Positions 1 to 8,833 of a stretch of 64,000 bases of DNA are shown one piece after another. Source of the stretch: Mycolicibacterium madagascariense (lineage in GTDB: Bacteria > Actinomycetota > Actinomycetes > Mycobacteriales > Mycobacteriaceae). The stretch spans positions 2,418,001 through 2,482,000 of the forward strand of contig NZ_AP022610.1 of NCBI RefSeq assembly GCF_010729665.1, in the 5' to 3' direction. The notes below the pieces were generated by a model. It was not told where the DNA came from and ran no database searches. It saw only the letters and a program-made list of their open reading frames with translations. The position numbers and the translations under genes were made by a program. Each line of letters opens with the position of its first letter. Position 1 is the first letter of the stretch.

Positions 1-202
1 CTCGATCGCCGTGCAGGCGGCGCTCGACGACGCGTTGGCCGCAGGCGACACCGAGGCGCTGACCCGGCTGCCGGATGGCATCGTCGGGCGCGTTGCCTAC
101 CAGGTGCTGGCGGGTCTGGTGGGGTCCGGGACCCGTGCGCGCGAGGCCTACCGGGGCGCGCCGTTCGGCGTCGGGTACTTCGTCGGCACGTGGAGCCCCT
201 GA
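1..202 (+). CDS. C-terminus of Rv2728c-like protein (partial)
   Basis: The last 66 or so codons of a gene that starts before the window; the frame is open from base 2 and stops at 200-202. The visible tail is alanine-rich and ends in a hydrophobic/aromatic segment ([12 protein letters not shown]). Position immediately upstream of miaA on the same strand matches Rv2728c of M. tuberculosis, whose family is annotated by some pipelines as class III extradiol-dioxygenase-like. That assignment is by synteny and memory; the visible part holds no catalytic motif. Its stop lies two bases before the likely miaA start, so the two genes are probably cotranscribed. Confidence 0.6.
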   Translation, partial: SIAVQAALDDALAAGDTEALTRLPDGIVGRVAYQVLAGLVGSGTRAREAYRGAPFGVGYFVGTWSP

Positions 203-204
203 GG

Positions 205-1119
205 GTGCGCCCGATCGCCATCGTCGGCCCCACCGGCACCGGCAAGAGCGCGCTGGCGCTCGACGTCGCCGAGCGCCTGGGCGGGGAGATCGTCAACGCC
301 GACGCCATGCAGCTGTACCGCGGGATGGACATCGGCACCGCCAAGCTGCCGTTCGACGAGCGCCGCGGCATCGCCCACCACCAGCTCGACGTCCTCGACG
401 TCACCGAGACCGCGACGGTGGGTCGCTACCAGGGAGCCGCGGGCGACGACGTGGAGGCGATCATGGCCCGCGGCGCCGTCCCGGTCATCGTCGGCGGCTC
501 CATGCTCTACGTGCAGTCCCTGCTCGACGGGTGGGGTTTCCCGGCGACCGATCCCGACGTGCGCGCCCGGTGGGAGGCCCGGCTCGCCGAGGTCGGCGTG
601 GCGGCGCTGCACGCCGAGCTGGCGGACGTCGACCCCGAGGCGGCGACGGCGATCCTGCCCACCGACGGGCGGCGCATCGTGCGGGCCCTGGAGGTCGTGG
701 AGCTGACGGGCCGCCCGTTCGCCGCCAGCGCACCCACGATCGGACCGCCGCGCTGGGACACCGTCATCGTCGGAGTGGATTGGGAGACAACCGTTCTCGA
801 TGATCGGCTGCGCCGGCGGACGGACTTGATGTTCGACGACGGCCTCGTCGACGAGGTGCGCGCACTCCAGGCCCGCGGTCTGCACGACGGCACCACGGCG
901 TCCCGGGCCATCGGCTACGCCCAGGTGCTCGAAGCGCTGACCGCAGGGGGAGGGGCCGACGCGCTGGCCGAGGCCAGGGAGCGGACCTTCGTCGGAACCC
1001 GGCGCTACGTGCGGCGGCAACGGTCGTGGTTCCGTCGCGACCACCGCATTCGCTGGCTCGACGGGCCCGCCCCCGGAAACGCCGACGCCGTGGTCGACCT
1101 GTGGCGCGACGTATCCTGA
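205..1119 (+). CDS. miaA: tRNA dimethylallyltransferase
   Basis: Transfers a dimethylallyl group from DMAPP to A37 of tRNAs that read codons starting with U. The 304-aa product has the N-terminal P-loop ([15 protein letters not shown], about residues 5-19), the conserved [17 protein letters not shown] segment after it, and the family motif VGGSMLY near the middle. GTG at 205 is chosen because a GGAG sits nine bases upstream and the protein then begins [11 protein letters not shown] like other mycobacterial MiaA. An upstream GTG at 190 has no ribosome site and would overlap the preceding gene. dapF follows within eight bases, so an operon is likely. Confidence 0.95.
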   Translation: MRPIAIVGPTGTGKSALALDVAERLGGEIVNADAMQLYRGMDIGTAKLPFDERRGIAHHQLDVLDVTETATVGRYQGAAGDDVEAIMARGAVPVIVGGSMLYVQSLLDGWGFPATDPDVRARWEARLAEVGVAALHAELADVDPEAATAILPTDGRRIVRALEVVELTGRPFAASAPTIGPPRWDTVIVGVDWETTVLDDRLRRRTDLMFDDGLVDEVRALQARGLHDGTTASRAIGYAQVLEALTAGGGADALAEARERTFVGTRRYVRRQRSWFRRDHRIRWLDGPAPGNADAVVDLWRDVS

Positions 1120-1126
1120 TCAGGTG

Positions 1127-1993
1127 ATGTTCGCCAAGGGACACGGCACGGAGAACGACTTCGTCGTGCTGCCCGACGTCGAGGCCCGCCTGGCGCTGAC
1201 CCCCGGGGCGGTCGCTGCGCTGTGCGACCGACGCCGCGGTCTCGGCGCCGACGGCGTCCTGCGGGTCACCACGGCCGACGCGGCACTGGCAGCCGGGGTG
1301 CTCGACCGGATTCCCGAGGGCGTGGCGGCCGACGACTGGTACATGGACTACCGCAACGCCGACGGTTCGGTCGCGCAGATGTGCGGCAACGGCGTCAGGG
1401 TCTTCGCCCACTACCTGAGGGCCAGTGGGCTCGAACGGCGCGACGAGTTCGTGGTGGGGTCGCTGGCCGGACCGCGGCCGGTCGTCTTGCACGCGGTCGA
1501 CGCGACGTCGGCCGACGTCACCGTCGACATGGGCAAGGCCAACCCGTTCGGTACGGGATCGGCCGTCGTCGGCGGCCGACGCTTCGGCGGTGTCGCCGTC
1601 GACGTCGGAAATCCCCACCTCGCCTGCGTCGACGCGGCGCTGACCGACGCCGACCTGGCCGCGCTCGACGTCGCCGCGCCGGTGTCGTTCGACACCGCGC
1701 TGTTCCCCGACGGGGTCAACGTCGAGGTGCTGACCGCACCCGTCGACGGGGCCGTCACCATGCGCGTGCACGAGCGCGGCGTCGGCGAAACCCGTTCGTG
1801 CGGAACGGGAACCGTCGCAGCGGCGGTGGCGGCGCTGGGACACCTGGGCGCCCGGACGGGGGCGCTGACGGTGAGGATCCCTGGTGGCGAGGTCACCGTG
1901 ACCGTGACCGATGCCACCAGCTTCCTGCGCGGACCGTCGGTATTGGTGGCGCACGGCGAGTTGGCCGACGCCTGGTGGCGCGCTCAGCAGTGA
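1127..1993 (+). CDS. dapF: Diaminopimelate epimerase
   Basis: Converts LL- to meso-diaminopimelate for peptidoglycan and lysine. The 288-aa product has both catalytic-cysteine signatures: [10 protein letters not shown] with the first Cys about residue 86, and [13 protein letters not shown] with the second near residue 226. It starts [12 protein letters not shown], typical of DapF. A GTG three bases upstream (1124) is also possible, but the ATG matches the family start. It lies directly after miaA, and hflX follows after about 50 bases, the same order as in M. tuberculosis reversed in orientation. Confidence 0.95.
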   Translation: MFAKGHGTENDFVVLPDVEARLALTPGAVAALCDRRRGLGADGVLRVTTADAALAAGVLDRIPEGVAADDWYMDYRNADGSVAQMCGNGVRVFAHYLRASGLERRDEFVVGSLAGPRPVVLHAVDATSADVTVDMGKANPFGTGSAVVGGRRFGGVAVDVGNPHLACVDAALTDADLAALDVAAPVSFDTALFPDGVNVEVLTAPVDGAVTMRVHERGVGETRSCGTGTVAAAVAALGHLGARTGALTVRIPGGEVTVTVTDATSFLRGPSVLVAHGELADAWWRAQQ

Positions 1994-2042
1994 ACAAATC
2001 AGATGCGCAATGGCGCCGTGAAGGGGCAACATCAGTAGTCAC

Positions 2043-3440
2043 ATGACTCATCCACGACTGCCCAGCACGGGCGAACTCGACCTCGAAGACCGCTCGGCGC
2101 TGCGCCGGGTCGCGGGCCTGTCCACCGAACTCACCGACGTCTCGGAGGTCGAGTACCGACAGCTGCGCCTGGAGCGCGTGGTGCTCGTCGGCGTGTGGAC
2201 CGACGGTTCGTCCGCCGACGCCGACGCCAGCATGGCCGAGCTGGCCGCACTCGCCGAGACGGCGGGCTCGGAGGTCCTCGAAGGCATGGTGCAGCGCCGG
2301 GACAAGCCCGACGCGGGCACCTACATCGGCTCGGGCAAGGCGAAGGAACTGCGCGACATCGTGGTGGCCACCGGAGCCGACACGGTCATCTTCGACGGTG
2401 AGCTGACCCCCGGTCAGCTGAACGCGTTGGAGAAGATCGTCAAGGTCAAGGTGATCGACCGGACGGCGCTGATCCTCGACATCTTCGCCCAGCACGCCAC
2501 CAGCCGCGAGGGCAAGGCGCAGGTCTCCTTCGCGCAGATGGAGTACATGCTGCCGAGGCTGCGCGGCTGGGGCGAGTCGATGTCGCGACAGGGTGGCGGC
2601 GCGGGCGGCAGCGGTGGCGGCGTGGGTACCCGCGGGCCCGGTGAGACGAAGATCGAGACCGACCGGCGACGCATTCGCGAGCGAATGTCCAAGCTGCGCC
2701 GCGAGATCAAGGACATGAAGAAGATCCGCGACACCCAGCGGGGCCGTCGGCTGCAGAGCGACGTGGCGTCCGTTGCGATCGTCGGCTACACCAACGCCGG
2801 CAAGTCCAGCCTGCTCAACGCGCTCACCGGCGCGGGGGTCCTCGTCGAGAACGCACTGTTCGCCACACTCGAACCCACCACGCGCCGTGGACAATTCGTC
2901 GATGGCCGGCCCTTCGTGCTGACCGACACCGTCGGTTTCGTCCGGCATCTGCCGACGCAGTTGGTCGAGGCCTTCCGCTCGACGCTCGAGGAGGTCGTCG
3001 ACGCCGACCTGCTGGTGCACGTCATCGACGGCAGCGACGCCACGCCGCTGGCACAGGTCAACGCCGTGCGTCAGGTCATCAACGACGTGGTCCGGGAATA
3101 CGACGTCGCCGCACCACCGGAGTTGTTGGTGGTCAACAAGACCGACGCCGCCACGGGCCTCGGCCTGGCCCAGTTGCGGCGAGCCCTGCCCGATGCGGTG
3201 TTCGTCTCGGCGCGCACCGGCGACGGTCTCGACCGGCTGCGCAGCCGGATGGCCGAGCTGGTCGAACCGACCGACCGCAGCGTCGACGTCACCATTCCCT
3301 ACGGCCGCGGCGAACTGATCGCCCGCATGCACGCCGAGGGTCGCGTCGACGTCACCGAGCACACCGAGACCGGCACGCGGATCAAGGGTCGGGTGCCCGC
3401 CGCACTCGCCGCCAGCCTCGCCGAGTTCGTCACGTTCTGA
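2043..3440 (+). CDS. hflX: GTPase HflX, ribosome-splitting factor
   Basis: A 465-aa GTPase that binds the 50S subunit and rescues stalled or heat-damaged ribosomes. The N-terminal HflX domain contains the glycine-rich linker GGGAGGSGGGVGTRGPGETK around residues 180-200. The G domain has G1 GYTNAGKSS, G3 DTVGFVRHLP and G4 NKTD. The start is an ATG with the protein opening MTHPRLPSTGELD. It follows dapF on the same strand. A 275-base non-coding stretch separates it from the helicase downstream. Confidence 0.95.
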   Translation: MTHPRLPSTGELDLEDRSALRRVAGLSTELTDVSEVEYRQLRLERVVLVGVWTDGSSADADASMAELAALAETAGSEVLEGMVQRRDKPDAGTYIGSGKAKELRDIVVATGADTVIFDGELTPGQLNALEKIVKVKVIDRTALILDIFAQHATSREGKAQVSFAQMEYMLPRLRGWGESMSRQGGGAGGSGGGVGTRGPGETKIETDRRRIRERMSKLRREIKDMKKIRDTQRGRRLQSDVASVAIVGYTNAGKSSLLNALTGAGVLVENALFATLEPTTRRGQFVDGRPFVLTDTVGFVRHLPTQLVEAFRSTLEEVVDADLLVHVIDGSDATPLAQVNAVRQVINDVVREYDVAAPPELLVVNKTDAATGLGLAQLRRALPDAVFVSARTGDGLDRLRSRMAELVEPTDRSVDVTIPYGRGELIARMHAEGRVDVTEHTETGTRIKGRVPAALAASLAEFVTF

Positions 3441-3715
3441 CCGGCGACGGCGGGAACGGCGAAGGAGTGCGGTAGACTTCGAGTCAATGCTGGTGTCGCT
3501 CTGCGCCGTCAGCACGTCGTGGAACGCTCGATCTTCCCAGACGCCGTAGTCACACCGACGTGGCCCAACGCATCTTGGCGATCAGTGCTTTGCACTAGCT
3601 CTTCTCGCGGCGATCGATGTTGCCCACCGGCAATCTCGCCCATCGAGCCCCGTCATCGCGTGACCCACATCGTCTCGCGCAGACGCGGCCGCACCCGTGC
3701 CCGAAAGGCATCTAC
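3441..3715 (+). promoter_or_regulatory. Promoter and long leader of the DEAD-box helicase gene
   Basis: A 275-base gap after hflX. A possible -10 (TAGACT, 3472-3477) would give a leader of roughly 230 bases before the helicase ATG at 3716. The leader carries no convincing reading frame and ends with a good ribosome site (GAAAGG at 3702-3707). Long leaders are common for DEAD-box helicase genes that control their own mRNA; for this one it is inference. Confidence 0.4.
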
Positions 3716-5104
3716 ATGACTGCAGCACCCACCTTCGAGTCCCTTGGCGTGCCGGCGAACATCGCCCGCGTCCTCGCCGACCGTGGCATCGCCTCACCGT
3801 TCCCCATCCAGACCAGCACCCTGCCCGACACGCTGAAGGGCCGTGACGTGCTCGGCCGCGGTAAGACCGGGAGCGGCAAGACCCTCGCATTCTCGATTCC
3901 GTTGGTAGCCGGGCTATCCGGCGGCTCGCGACGGCCGTCGAAGCCCACCGGCCTGGTGCTCGCGCCGACCCGTGAACTGGCCACCCAGATCACCGCCGTG
4001 ATCGAACCCCTCGCCGCGGCCGTCGGCATGAACGTGACGACCATCTTCGGTGGGGTCTCCCAAAGCCGGCAGGTCTCGGCGCTGCGCGCGGGCGTCGACA
4101 TCGTCGTCGCCTGCCCCGGTCGTCTGGAAGACCTGATGAAGCAGCGGCTCATCACCCTCGACGCCGTGCAGATCACGGTGCTCGACGAGGCGGACCACAT
4201 GGCCGATCTCGGCTTCCTGCCCGGCGTGACCCGCATCCTCGCGGCCACGCCCGCCGGCGGCCAGCGCCTGCTCTTCTCGGCGACGCTGGACAATGGCGTC
4301 GACAAGCTGGTGCAGCGCTTCCTGCGCAACCCGGTCACGCACTCCGTCGACGAGATCGACGCCCCGCCCGTCGCCATGACCCACCACGTGTTCCACGTGT
4401 CGGGCGCCCAGGAGAAGACGCAGCTGGTGCACCGGCTCGCCTCGGGCACCGGTCGGCGAATCCTGTTCATGCGCACCAAGCATCAGGCCCGCAAGTTGGC
4501 CAAGCAGCTCACCGAAGCCGGCGTTCCCTCGGTCGACCTGCACGGCAACCTGTCCCAGCCCGCGCGTGACCGCAACCTCGCGCTGTTCAGCTCGGGCGAC
4601 GCGCGCGTGCTCGTCGCCACCGACATCGCCGCCCGCGGCGTGCACGTCGACGACGTCGAACTGGTCGTGCACGTCGACCCGCCCGTCGAGCACAAGGCCT
4701 ACCTGCACCGTTCGGGCCGTACGGCGCGCGCGGGCAGCGCAGGTGACGTGGTGACGGTCGTGCTGCCCGAGCAGCGCCGCGACACCCAGCAGCTGCTGCG
4801 CAAGGCGGGCATCTCGGCCCAGCCGCAGCAGGTCCGCGCCGACTCGGCGAGCGTGCTCGAACTGGTCGGCGAGATCGCCCCGCATCGCGAGCCCCCGCCC
4901 CGCCCGGCGACTCCCGCCCGTACCGGTGGCTCCGGCCGCGGCGGATCGGGACGTGGCGGATCGGGCCGTGGCGGCAACGCCTCCTCGCATCGCGGCGGTC
5001 CCGGCTCCGGCGGCAGGCCCACGACGTCCGGCGGCAACGGACGCCGTGGCGGCGGACCGCGCCGGCCCCGGTCGGGCTCCGGGCGGGCTCAGACCGGTTC
5101 GTAG
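3716..5104 (+). CDS. DEAD-box RNA helicase with arginine-glycine tail
   Basis: ATP-dependent RNA remodelling in ribosome assembly, RNA decay or cold adaptation. The 462-aa product has a Q motif (PFPIQ), motif I GRGKTGSGKT, DEAD in VLDEADHMADLG, SAT in FSATLDNG, and motif VI HRSGRTARAG. The last 60 residues are a disordered RGG-type tail with three GGSGRGGSGR-like units, usual for RNA contact. The ATG at 3716 is preferred over in-frame starts back to 3617 because of the ribosome site GAAAGG and because the protein then opens at the Q-motif region. It is convergent with the molybdoenzyme gene; a strong hairpin lies just past its stop. Confidence 0.93.
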   Translation: MTAAPTFESLGVPANIARVLADRGIASPFPIQTSTLPDTLKGRDVLGRGKTGSGKTLAFSIPLVAGLSGGSRRPSKPTGLVLAPTRELATQITAVIEPLAAAVGMNVTTIFGGVSQSRQVSALRAGVDIVVACPGRLEDLMKQRLITLDAVQITVLDEADHMADLGFLPGVTRILAATPAGGQRLLFSATLDNGVDKLVQRFLRNPVTHSVDEIDAPPVAMTHHVFHVSGAQEKTQLVHRLASGTGRRILFMRTKHQARKLAKQLTEAGVPSVDLHGNLSQPARDRNLALFSSGDARVLVATDIAARGVHVDDVELVVHVDPPVEHKAYLHRSGRTARAGSAGDVVTVVLPEQRRDTQQLLRKAGISAQPQQVRADSASVLELVGEIAPHREPPPRPATPARTGGSGRGGSGRGGSGRGGNASSHRGGPGSGGRPTTSGGNGRRGGGPRRPRSGSGRAQTGS

Positions 5105-5107
5105 GTC

Positions 5108-7417
5108 CTAGGTCGTCGAGCGGTCCTGCGACCGCTCGACGATCGTCGGGGGCTGATGCGCCCGAACGGGTGGCAGCGGACCGTCGAAGGCCTCCACCTG
5201 CACCAGCACGTGTGCGCCGGTGCATCCCTGCGCCAGTGACGACGTACCCACGTCGGCCGTCAGCACGTTGGGGTTGCCGTGCACGCACATGGCGTCCAGA
5301 TCGGCGGGATCCTCCGGGTCGTACCAGGCGCCGGTGGACAACTGCACCACGTTCGGCCGTAGGGCATCGTCGACGACGAGGCCCGCCAGGCACGACCCCC
5401 GGTCGTTGAAGACGCGCACCACGTCCCCTGCCGTCAGCCCGCGTCGCTCGGCGTCCTGCGGGTGCATCCGAATCGGTTCGCGCCCTTGCACTTTCGAGTT
5501 CAGGCTGGTTCGGCCGCCGTCCAACTGACTGTGCAACCGGGTCGCGGGCTGATTGGCCACCAGGTGCAGCGGATGGTCGACGGCCCGCCTGCCGCCCAAC
5601 CATTCCTGCGGCTCGTACCACGCCGGATGCCCGGCGCAGTCGCCGTATCCGAACCCGTCGATGACGGTGGAGAACACCTCGATGCGGCCGCTGGGGGTGC
5701 GCAGTGGGTGGGCGACCGGATCGGCCCGGAAGTCCGAGAGCAGCGTCAGCCCGGTCTCGGTTGGCAACCGCAGGCTGCCCGCCGCCCAGAACTCCGAGAA
5801 CGTCGGTACTTCGAAATCGAGGCGGCCCGCCCAGGTGTCGTACATGTGGGTCAGCCACCCCATCGCGTCGCGGCCCTCGGTGAACGCCGCTTCGACGCCG
5901 AGTCGCTCGGCCAGCGCGGCGAACGTCGAGTAGTCGTCGCGGGCATCGGCGTAGGGCTTCGTCATGGCGGGCATGGCCACCAGCACCGGGTCGTTGCGCG
6001 ACCCGGAGTAGTCATCGCGTTCGAACGGCGTCGTCGACGGCACGACGACGTCTGCGTGCTTGGCCATCGCCGTCCAGTACGGCTCGTGCACCACGACGGT
6101 GTCGACGCGCCCGAGTGCCCGACGCAGCCGGGGCAGGTTCTGATGGTGGTGGAAGGGATTGCCGCCGGCCCAGTACACGCACTTGATGTCGGGGTAGGTG
6201 AGCCTGCGCCCGTCGTAGTCGAATTCCTCGCCGGGGTGCAGCAGCATGTCGCTCACCGCGGCCACCGGGATGAACGTGTTCACTGGGTTCGCGCCCTGGG
6301 GGAACGTCGGCAGCGGGCAGCGCAGCGGCGCCATGCCCAGTTCGTTCTGCGAACCGTAGCCGTGGCCGAAACCCCCTCCGGGCAGGCCGATCTGGCCGAG
6401 CATCGCGGCGAGTGTCACGCCCATCCACGGCGCCTGCTCGCCGTGGCGCACCCGCTGCAGCGACCAACTCACCATCACGATGGTGCGGTGCGCGGCCATC
6501 TGCCGCGCGAGGGCGACGAGGTCGTCGGCGGGCAGGCCGCTCAGTGCGGCGGCCCACTGCGGTGTCTTCGGGATGCCGTCGCTCTTCCCCAGCAGGTAGC
6601 GCTCGAACCGGTCGTAACCGACGCAGTGCGTCTGCAGGAACTCGCGGTCGGCCAACCCCTCGACGGCCAGGACGTGGGCCAGCGCGAGCATGATCGCGAC
6701 GTCGGTGCCCGGCACGGGCGCCCACCAGTCGCACTCACCCGAGGTGTCGTCGCGCAGGGGACTGATGGACACCACGCGCCCACCGCGCTCGCGCAGGCTG
6801 TCGAGCGCTGTGCGCGTCGGATGTTCGGTGGAGCCACCGGGATTCACCGCGGAGTTCTTGATCCCCACCCCACCGAAGCACACCAGCAACTCGCTGTGCT
6901 CGGCGATGACGCTCCACTCCGTCGACCGCTTGAACAGGTCGTCATGGGTGCCGACGACGCGCGGCATGATCACCCCGGTGGCGCCGAGGCTGTAGGAATG
7001 GCGCGAAAAGGTATATCCGCCAAGCAGTTTCAAGAACCGGTGCAGTTGGCTCTGGGCGTGGTGGAAGCGTCCCGCGCTGGCCCAGCCGTACGAGCTGCCG
7101 TAGATGGCCTCGTTGCCGTAGGTGTCGATGACCCGGCGCAGCTCCCCGGCCAACAACTCGGTCAACTCGTCCCACGACACCGCGACGAACTCCTCGGCGC
7201 CGCGCCGGGTGGTCGGTCCCGGCCCGTCGTCGAGCCAGCCCCGACGGACCGCGGGCCCCGTGACGCGCGAGCGGTGCCTGATCGACCCGGGCAGGTTGCC
7301 GAGCAGGGGAGACGGGTCGGCATCGGCGTGCCAGGGGTGCACCGAGGCGATGTCACCGTGGTCGACGTCGGCGGTGAAGGCCCCCCAGTGCGTGAGTGAC
7401 GTCGAAGACTTCGCCAT
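5108..7417 (-). CDS. Molybdopterin oxidoreductase, biotin/TMAO sulfoxide-reductase type
   Basis: A 769-aa DMSO-reductase-family enzyme that uses bis-MGD molybdenum to reduce S- or N-oxides. The segment YGSSYGWASAGRFHHAQ near residue 105 is the family site, with a serine in the position that ligates Mo in BisC/TorA-type enzymes. PGGGFGHGYGSQNE is the cofactor-binding stretch, and the C-terminal dinucleotide-binding domain contains NDRGSC. No N-terminal 4Fe-4S cysteine motif and no Tat signal are seen, which fits a cytoplasmic biotin-sulfoxide-reductase type. The start at 7417 has AGGA eight bases upstream; an ATG at 7426 is a second option. It is divergent from the acyl-CoA dehydrogenase gene. 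Confidence 0.88.
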   Translation of the reverse strand: MAKSSTSLTHWGAFTADVDHGDIASVHPWHADADPSPLLGNLPGSIRHRSRVTGPAVRRGWLDDGPGPTTRRGAEEFVAVSWDELTELLAGELRRVIDTYGNEAIYGSSYGWASAGRFHHAQSQLHRFLKLLGGYTFSRHSYSLGATGVIMPRVVGTHDDLFKRSTEWSVIAEHSELLVCFGGVGIKNSAVNPGGSTEHPTRTALDSLRERGGRVVSISPLRDDTSGECDWWAPVPGTDVAIMLALAHVLAVEGLADREFLQTHCVGYDRFERYLLGKSDGIPKTPQWAAALSGLPADDLVALARQMAAHRTIVMVSWSLQRVRHGEQAPWMGVTLAAMLGQIGLPGGGFGHGYGSQNELGMAPLRCPLPTFPQGANPVNTFIPVAAVSDMLLHPGEEFDYDGRRLTYPDIKCVYWAGGNPFHHHQNLPRLRRALGRVDTVVVHEPYWTAMAKHADVVVPSTTPFERDDYSGSRNDPVLVAMPAMTKPYADARDDYSTFAALAERLGVEAAFTEGRDAMGWLTHMYDTWAGRLDFEVPTFSEFWAAGSLRLPTETGLTLLSDFRADPVAHPLRTPSGRIEVFSTVIDGFGYGDCAGHPAWYEPQEWLGGRRAVDHPLHLVANQPATRLHSQLDGGRTSLNSKVQGREPIRMHPQDAERRGLTAGDVVRVFNDRGSCLAGLVVDDALRPNVVQLSTGAWYDPEDPADLDAMCVHGNPNVLTADVGTSSLAQGCTGAHVLVQVEAFDGPLPPVRAHQPPTIVERSQDRSTT
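5113..5142 (+). terminator. Perfect 13-bp hairpin acting as helicase terminator
   Basis: TCGTCGAGCGGTC (5113-5125) pairs perfectly with 5130-5142 around a four-base loop. It starts nine bases after the helicase stop. It lies inside the last codons of the oppositely oriented molybdoenzyme gene. There is no T tract, as is usual for mycobacterial terminators. Confidence 0.6.
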
Positions 7418-7538
7418 TGCGCACATCCTAGATGTGGGGGGTCGCCGAGGGGCACCGTCGTGCCGTCCTGCCCCAACCATCCGGTTGGGTGGTATATCGT
7501 CGGGGGTAATCCCTTTTACGTCGACCCGGAGGTCCGCC

Positions 7539-8696
7539 ATGGGCGCCATCAAGTACGACCGCACCCTCTTCGAACCGGAGCACGACCTGTTCCGGGAGTC
7601 CTACCGCGGATTCCTCGAACGTCACGTCGTGCCGTTCCACGACCAGTGGGAGAAGGACAAGATCGTCGACCGCGGCGTCTGGCTCGAAGCGGGCAAGCAG
7701 GGATTCCTCGGCATGGCGGTGCCCGAGGAGTACGGCGGGGGCGGCAACGACGACTTCCGGTACAACGTCGTCATCACCGAGGAGACCACGGCCGGACGCT
7801 ACAGCGGCCTCGGCTTCCCGCTGCAGAACGACGTCATCGCGCCATACCTGCTGCGGTTGGGCACCGAGGAGCAGAAGCAGCGCTGGCTGCCCGGCTTCTG
7901 CTCGGGCGAACTCATCACGGCGATCGCGATGACCGAGCCGGGCACCGGTAGCGACCTGCAAGGCATCAAGACCCGCGCGGTCAAGCACGGCGACCACTAC
8001 GTGCTCAACGGCTCGAAGACGTTCATCACCAACGGCATCAACGCCGACCTGGTGATCGTGGTGGCCTGCACCGACCCCGACAAGGGCGCCCTCGGTTTCT
8101 CGCTGCTGGTGGTGGAGCGCGGGATGGAGGGCTTCGAACGCGGCCGTCATCTCGACAAGATCGGCCTCGACGCCCAGGACACCGCCGAGCTGTCGTTCAC
8201 CGACGTCAAGGTGCCCGCTGAGAACCTGCTCGGCGAGGAGGGGTCCGGTTTCGTGTACCTCATGCAGAACCTGCCCCAGGAGCGGATCAGCATCGCCGTG
8301 ATGGCGGCGGCGGGCATGGAGGCGGTCCTCGAGGACACCGTGCAGTACTGCAAGGACCGCAAGGCGTTCGGCAAGCCCATCGGCAGCTTTCAGAACAGCC
8401 GGTTCACGCTCGCTGAACTCGCGACCGAGGCCACCATGGTGCGCATGATGGTCGACGAGTTCATCAAGCTGCACCTGGAGGAGAAGCTGACCGTCGAGCA
8501 GGCCGCGATGGCCAAGTGGTACTCCACCGAGGCGCAGGTGCGGCTCAACGACCGCTGCCTGCAACTGCACGGAGGTTACGGCTACATGCGCGAATACCCC
8601 GTCGCGCGGGCGTTCCTGGACGGTCGGATCCAGACGATCTACGGCGGCACGACGGAGATCATGAAGGAGATCATCGGTCGTAGCCTCGGCGTCTAG
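7539..8696 (+). CDS. fadE20: Long-chain-type acyl-CoA dehydrogenase (FadE20-like)
   Basis: FAD enzyme for the first step of fatty-acid beta-oxidation. The 385-aa protein has the ACAD signatures AMTEPGTGSDLQG (about 130-142) and QLHGGYGYMREYP. In medium-chain enzymes the catalytic glutamate lies in IYEGT; here that site reads IYGGTTEIM. Instead a glutamate is present in LPQERISIA (about residue 248), the arrangement of long-chain ACADs. It starts at ATG 7539 after GGAGG (7528-7532). It sits next to hflX and the helicase as Rv2724c does. The 121 bases to the divergent molybdoenzyme start must carry both promoters. Confidence 0.92.
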   Translation: MGAIKYDRTLFEPEHDLFRESYRGFLERHVVPFHDQWEKDKIVDRGVWLEAGKQGFLGMAVPEEYGGGGNDDFRYNVVITEETTAGRYSGLGFPLQNDVIAPYLLRLGTEEQKQRWLPGFCSGELITAIAMTEPGTGSDLQGIKTRAVKHGDHYVLNGSKTFITNGINADLVIVVACTDPDKGALGFSLLVVERGMEGFERGRHLDKIGLDAQDTAELSFTDVKVPAENLLGEEGSGFVYLMQNLPQERISIAVMAAAGMEAVLEDTVQYCKDRKAFGKPIGSFQNSRFTLAELATEATMVRMMVDEFIKLHLEEKLTVEQAAMAKWYSTEAQVRLNDRCLQLHGGYGYMREYPVARAFLDGRIQTIYGGTTEIMKEIIGRSLGV

Positions 8697-8833
8697 CGAC
8701 CACTCATCGGTAGCCTGGCCGCGCGACACATTCCCCGGACGGGTTGGATATCCCTCAAGATGGACGTCGACTGACGCAGAGTTGACGAACGCGGTACTCA
8801 AGGGAGTCCGGCGCAGCTCGCTGGGAGGACGCA

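Noticed and set aside
5462..7399. 645-codon frame antisense to the molybdoenzyme
   Set aside because: Shadow frame; the opposite strand carries a complete family match.
7539..8696. Loss of the catalytic Glu in the acyl-CoA dehydrogenase (IYGGT instead of IYEGT)
   Set aside because: Long-chain-type ACADs carry the base in LPQER, which is present, so the enzyme is normal.
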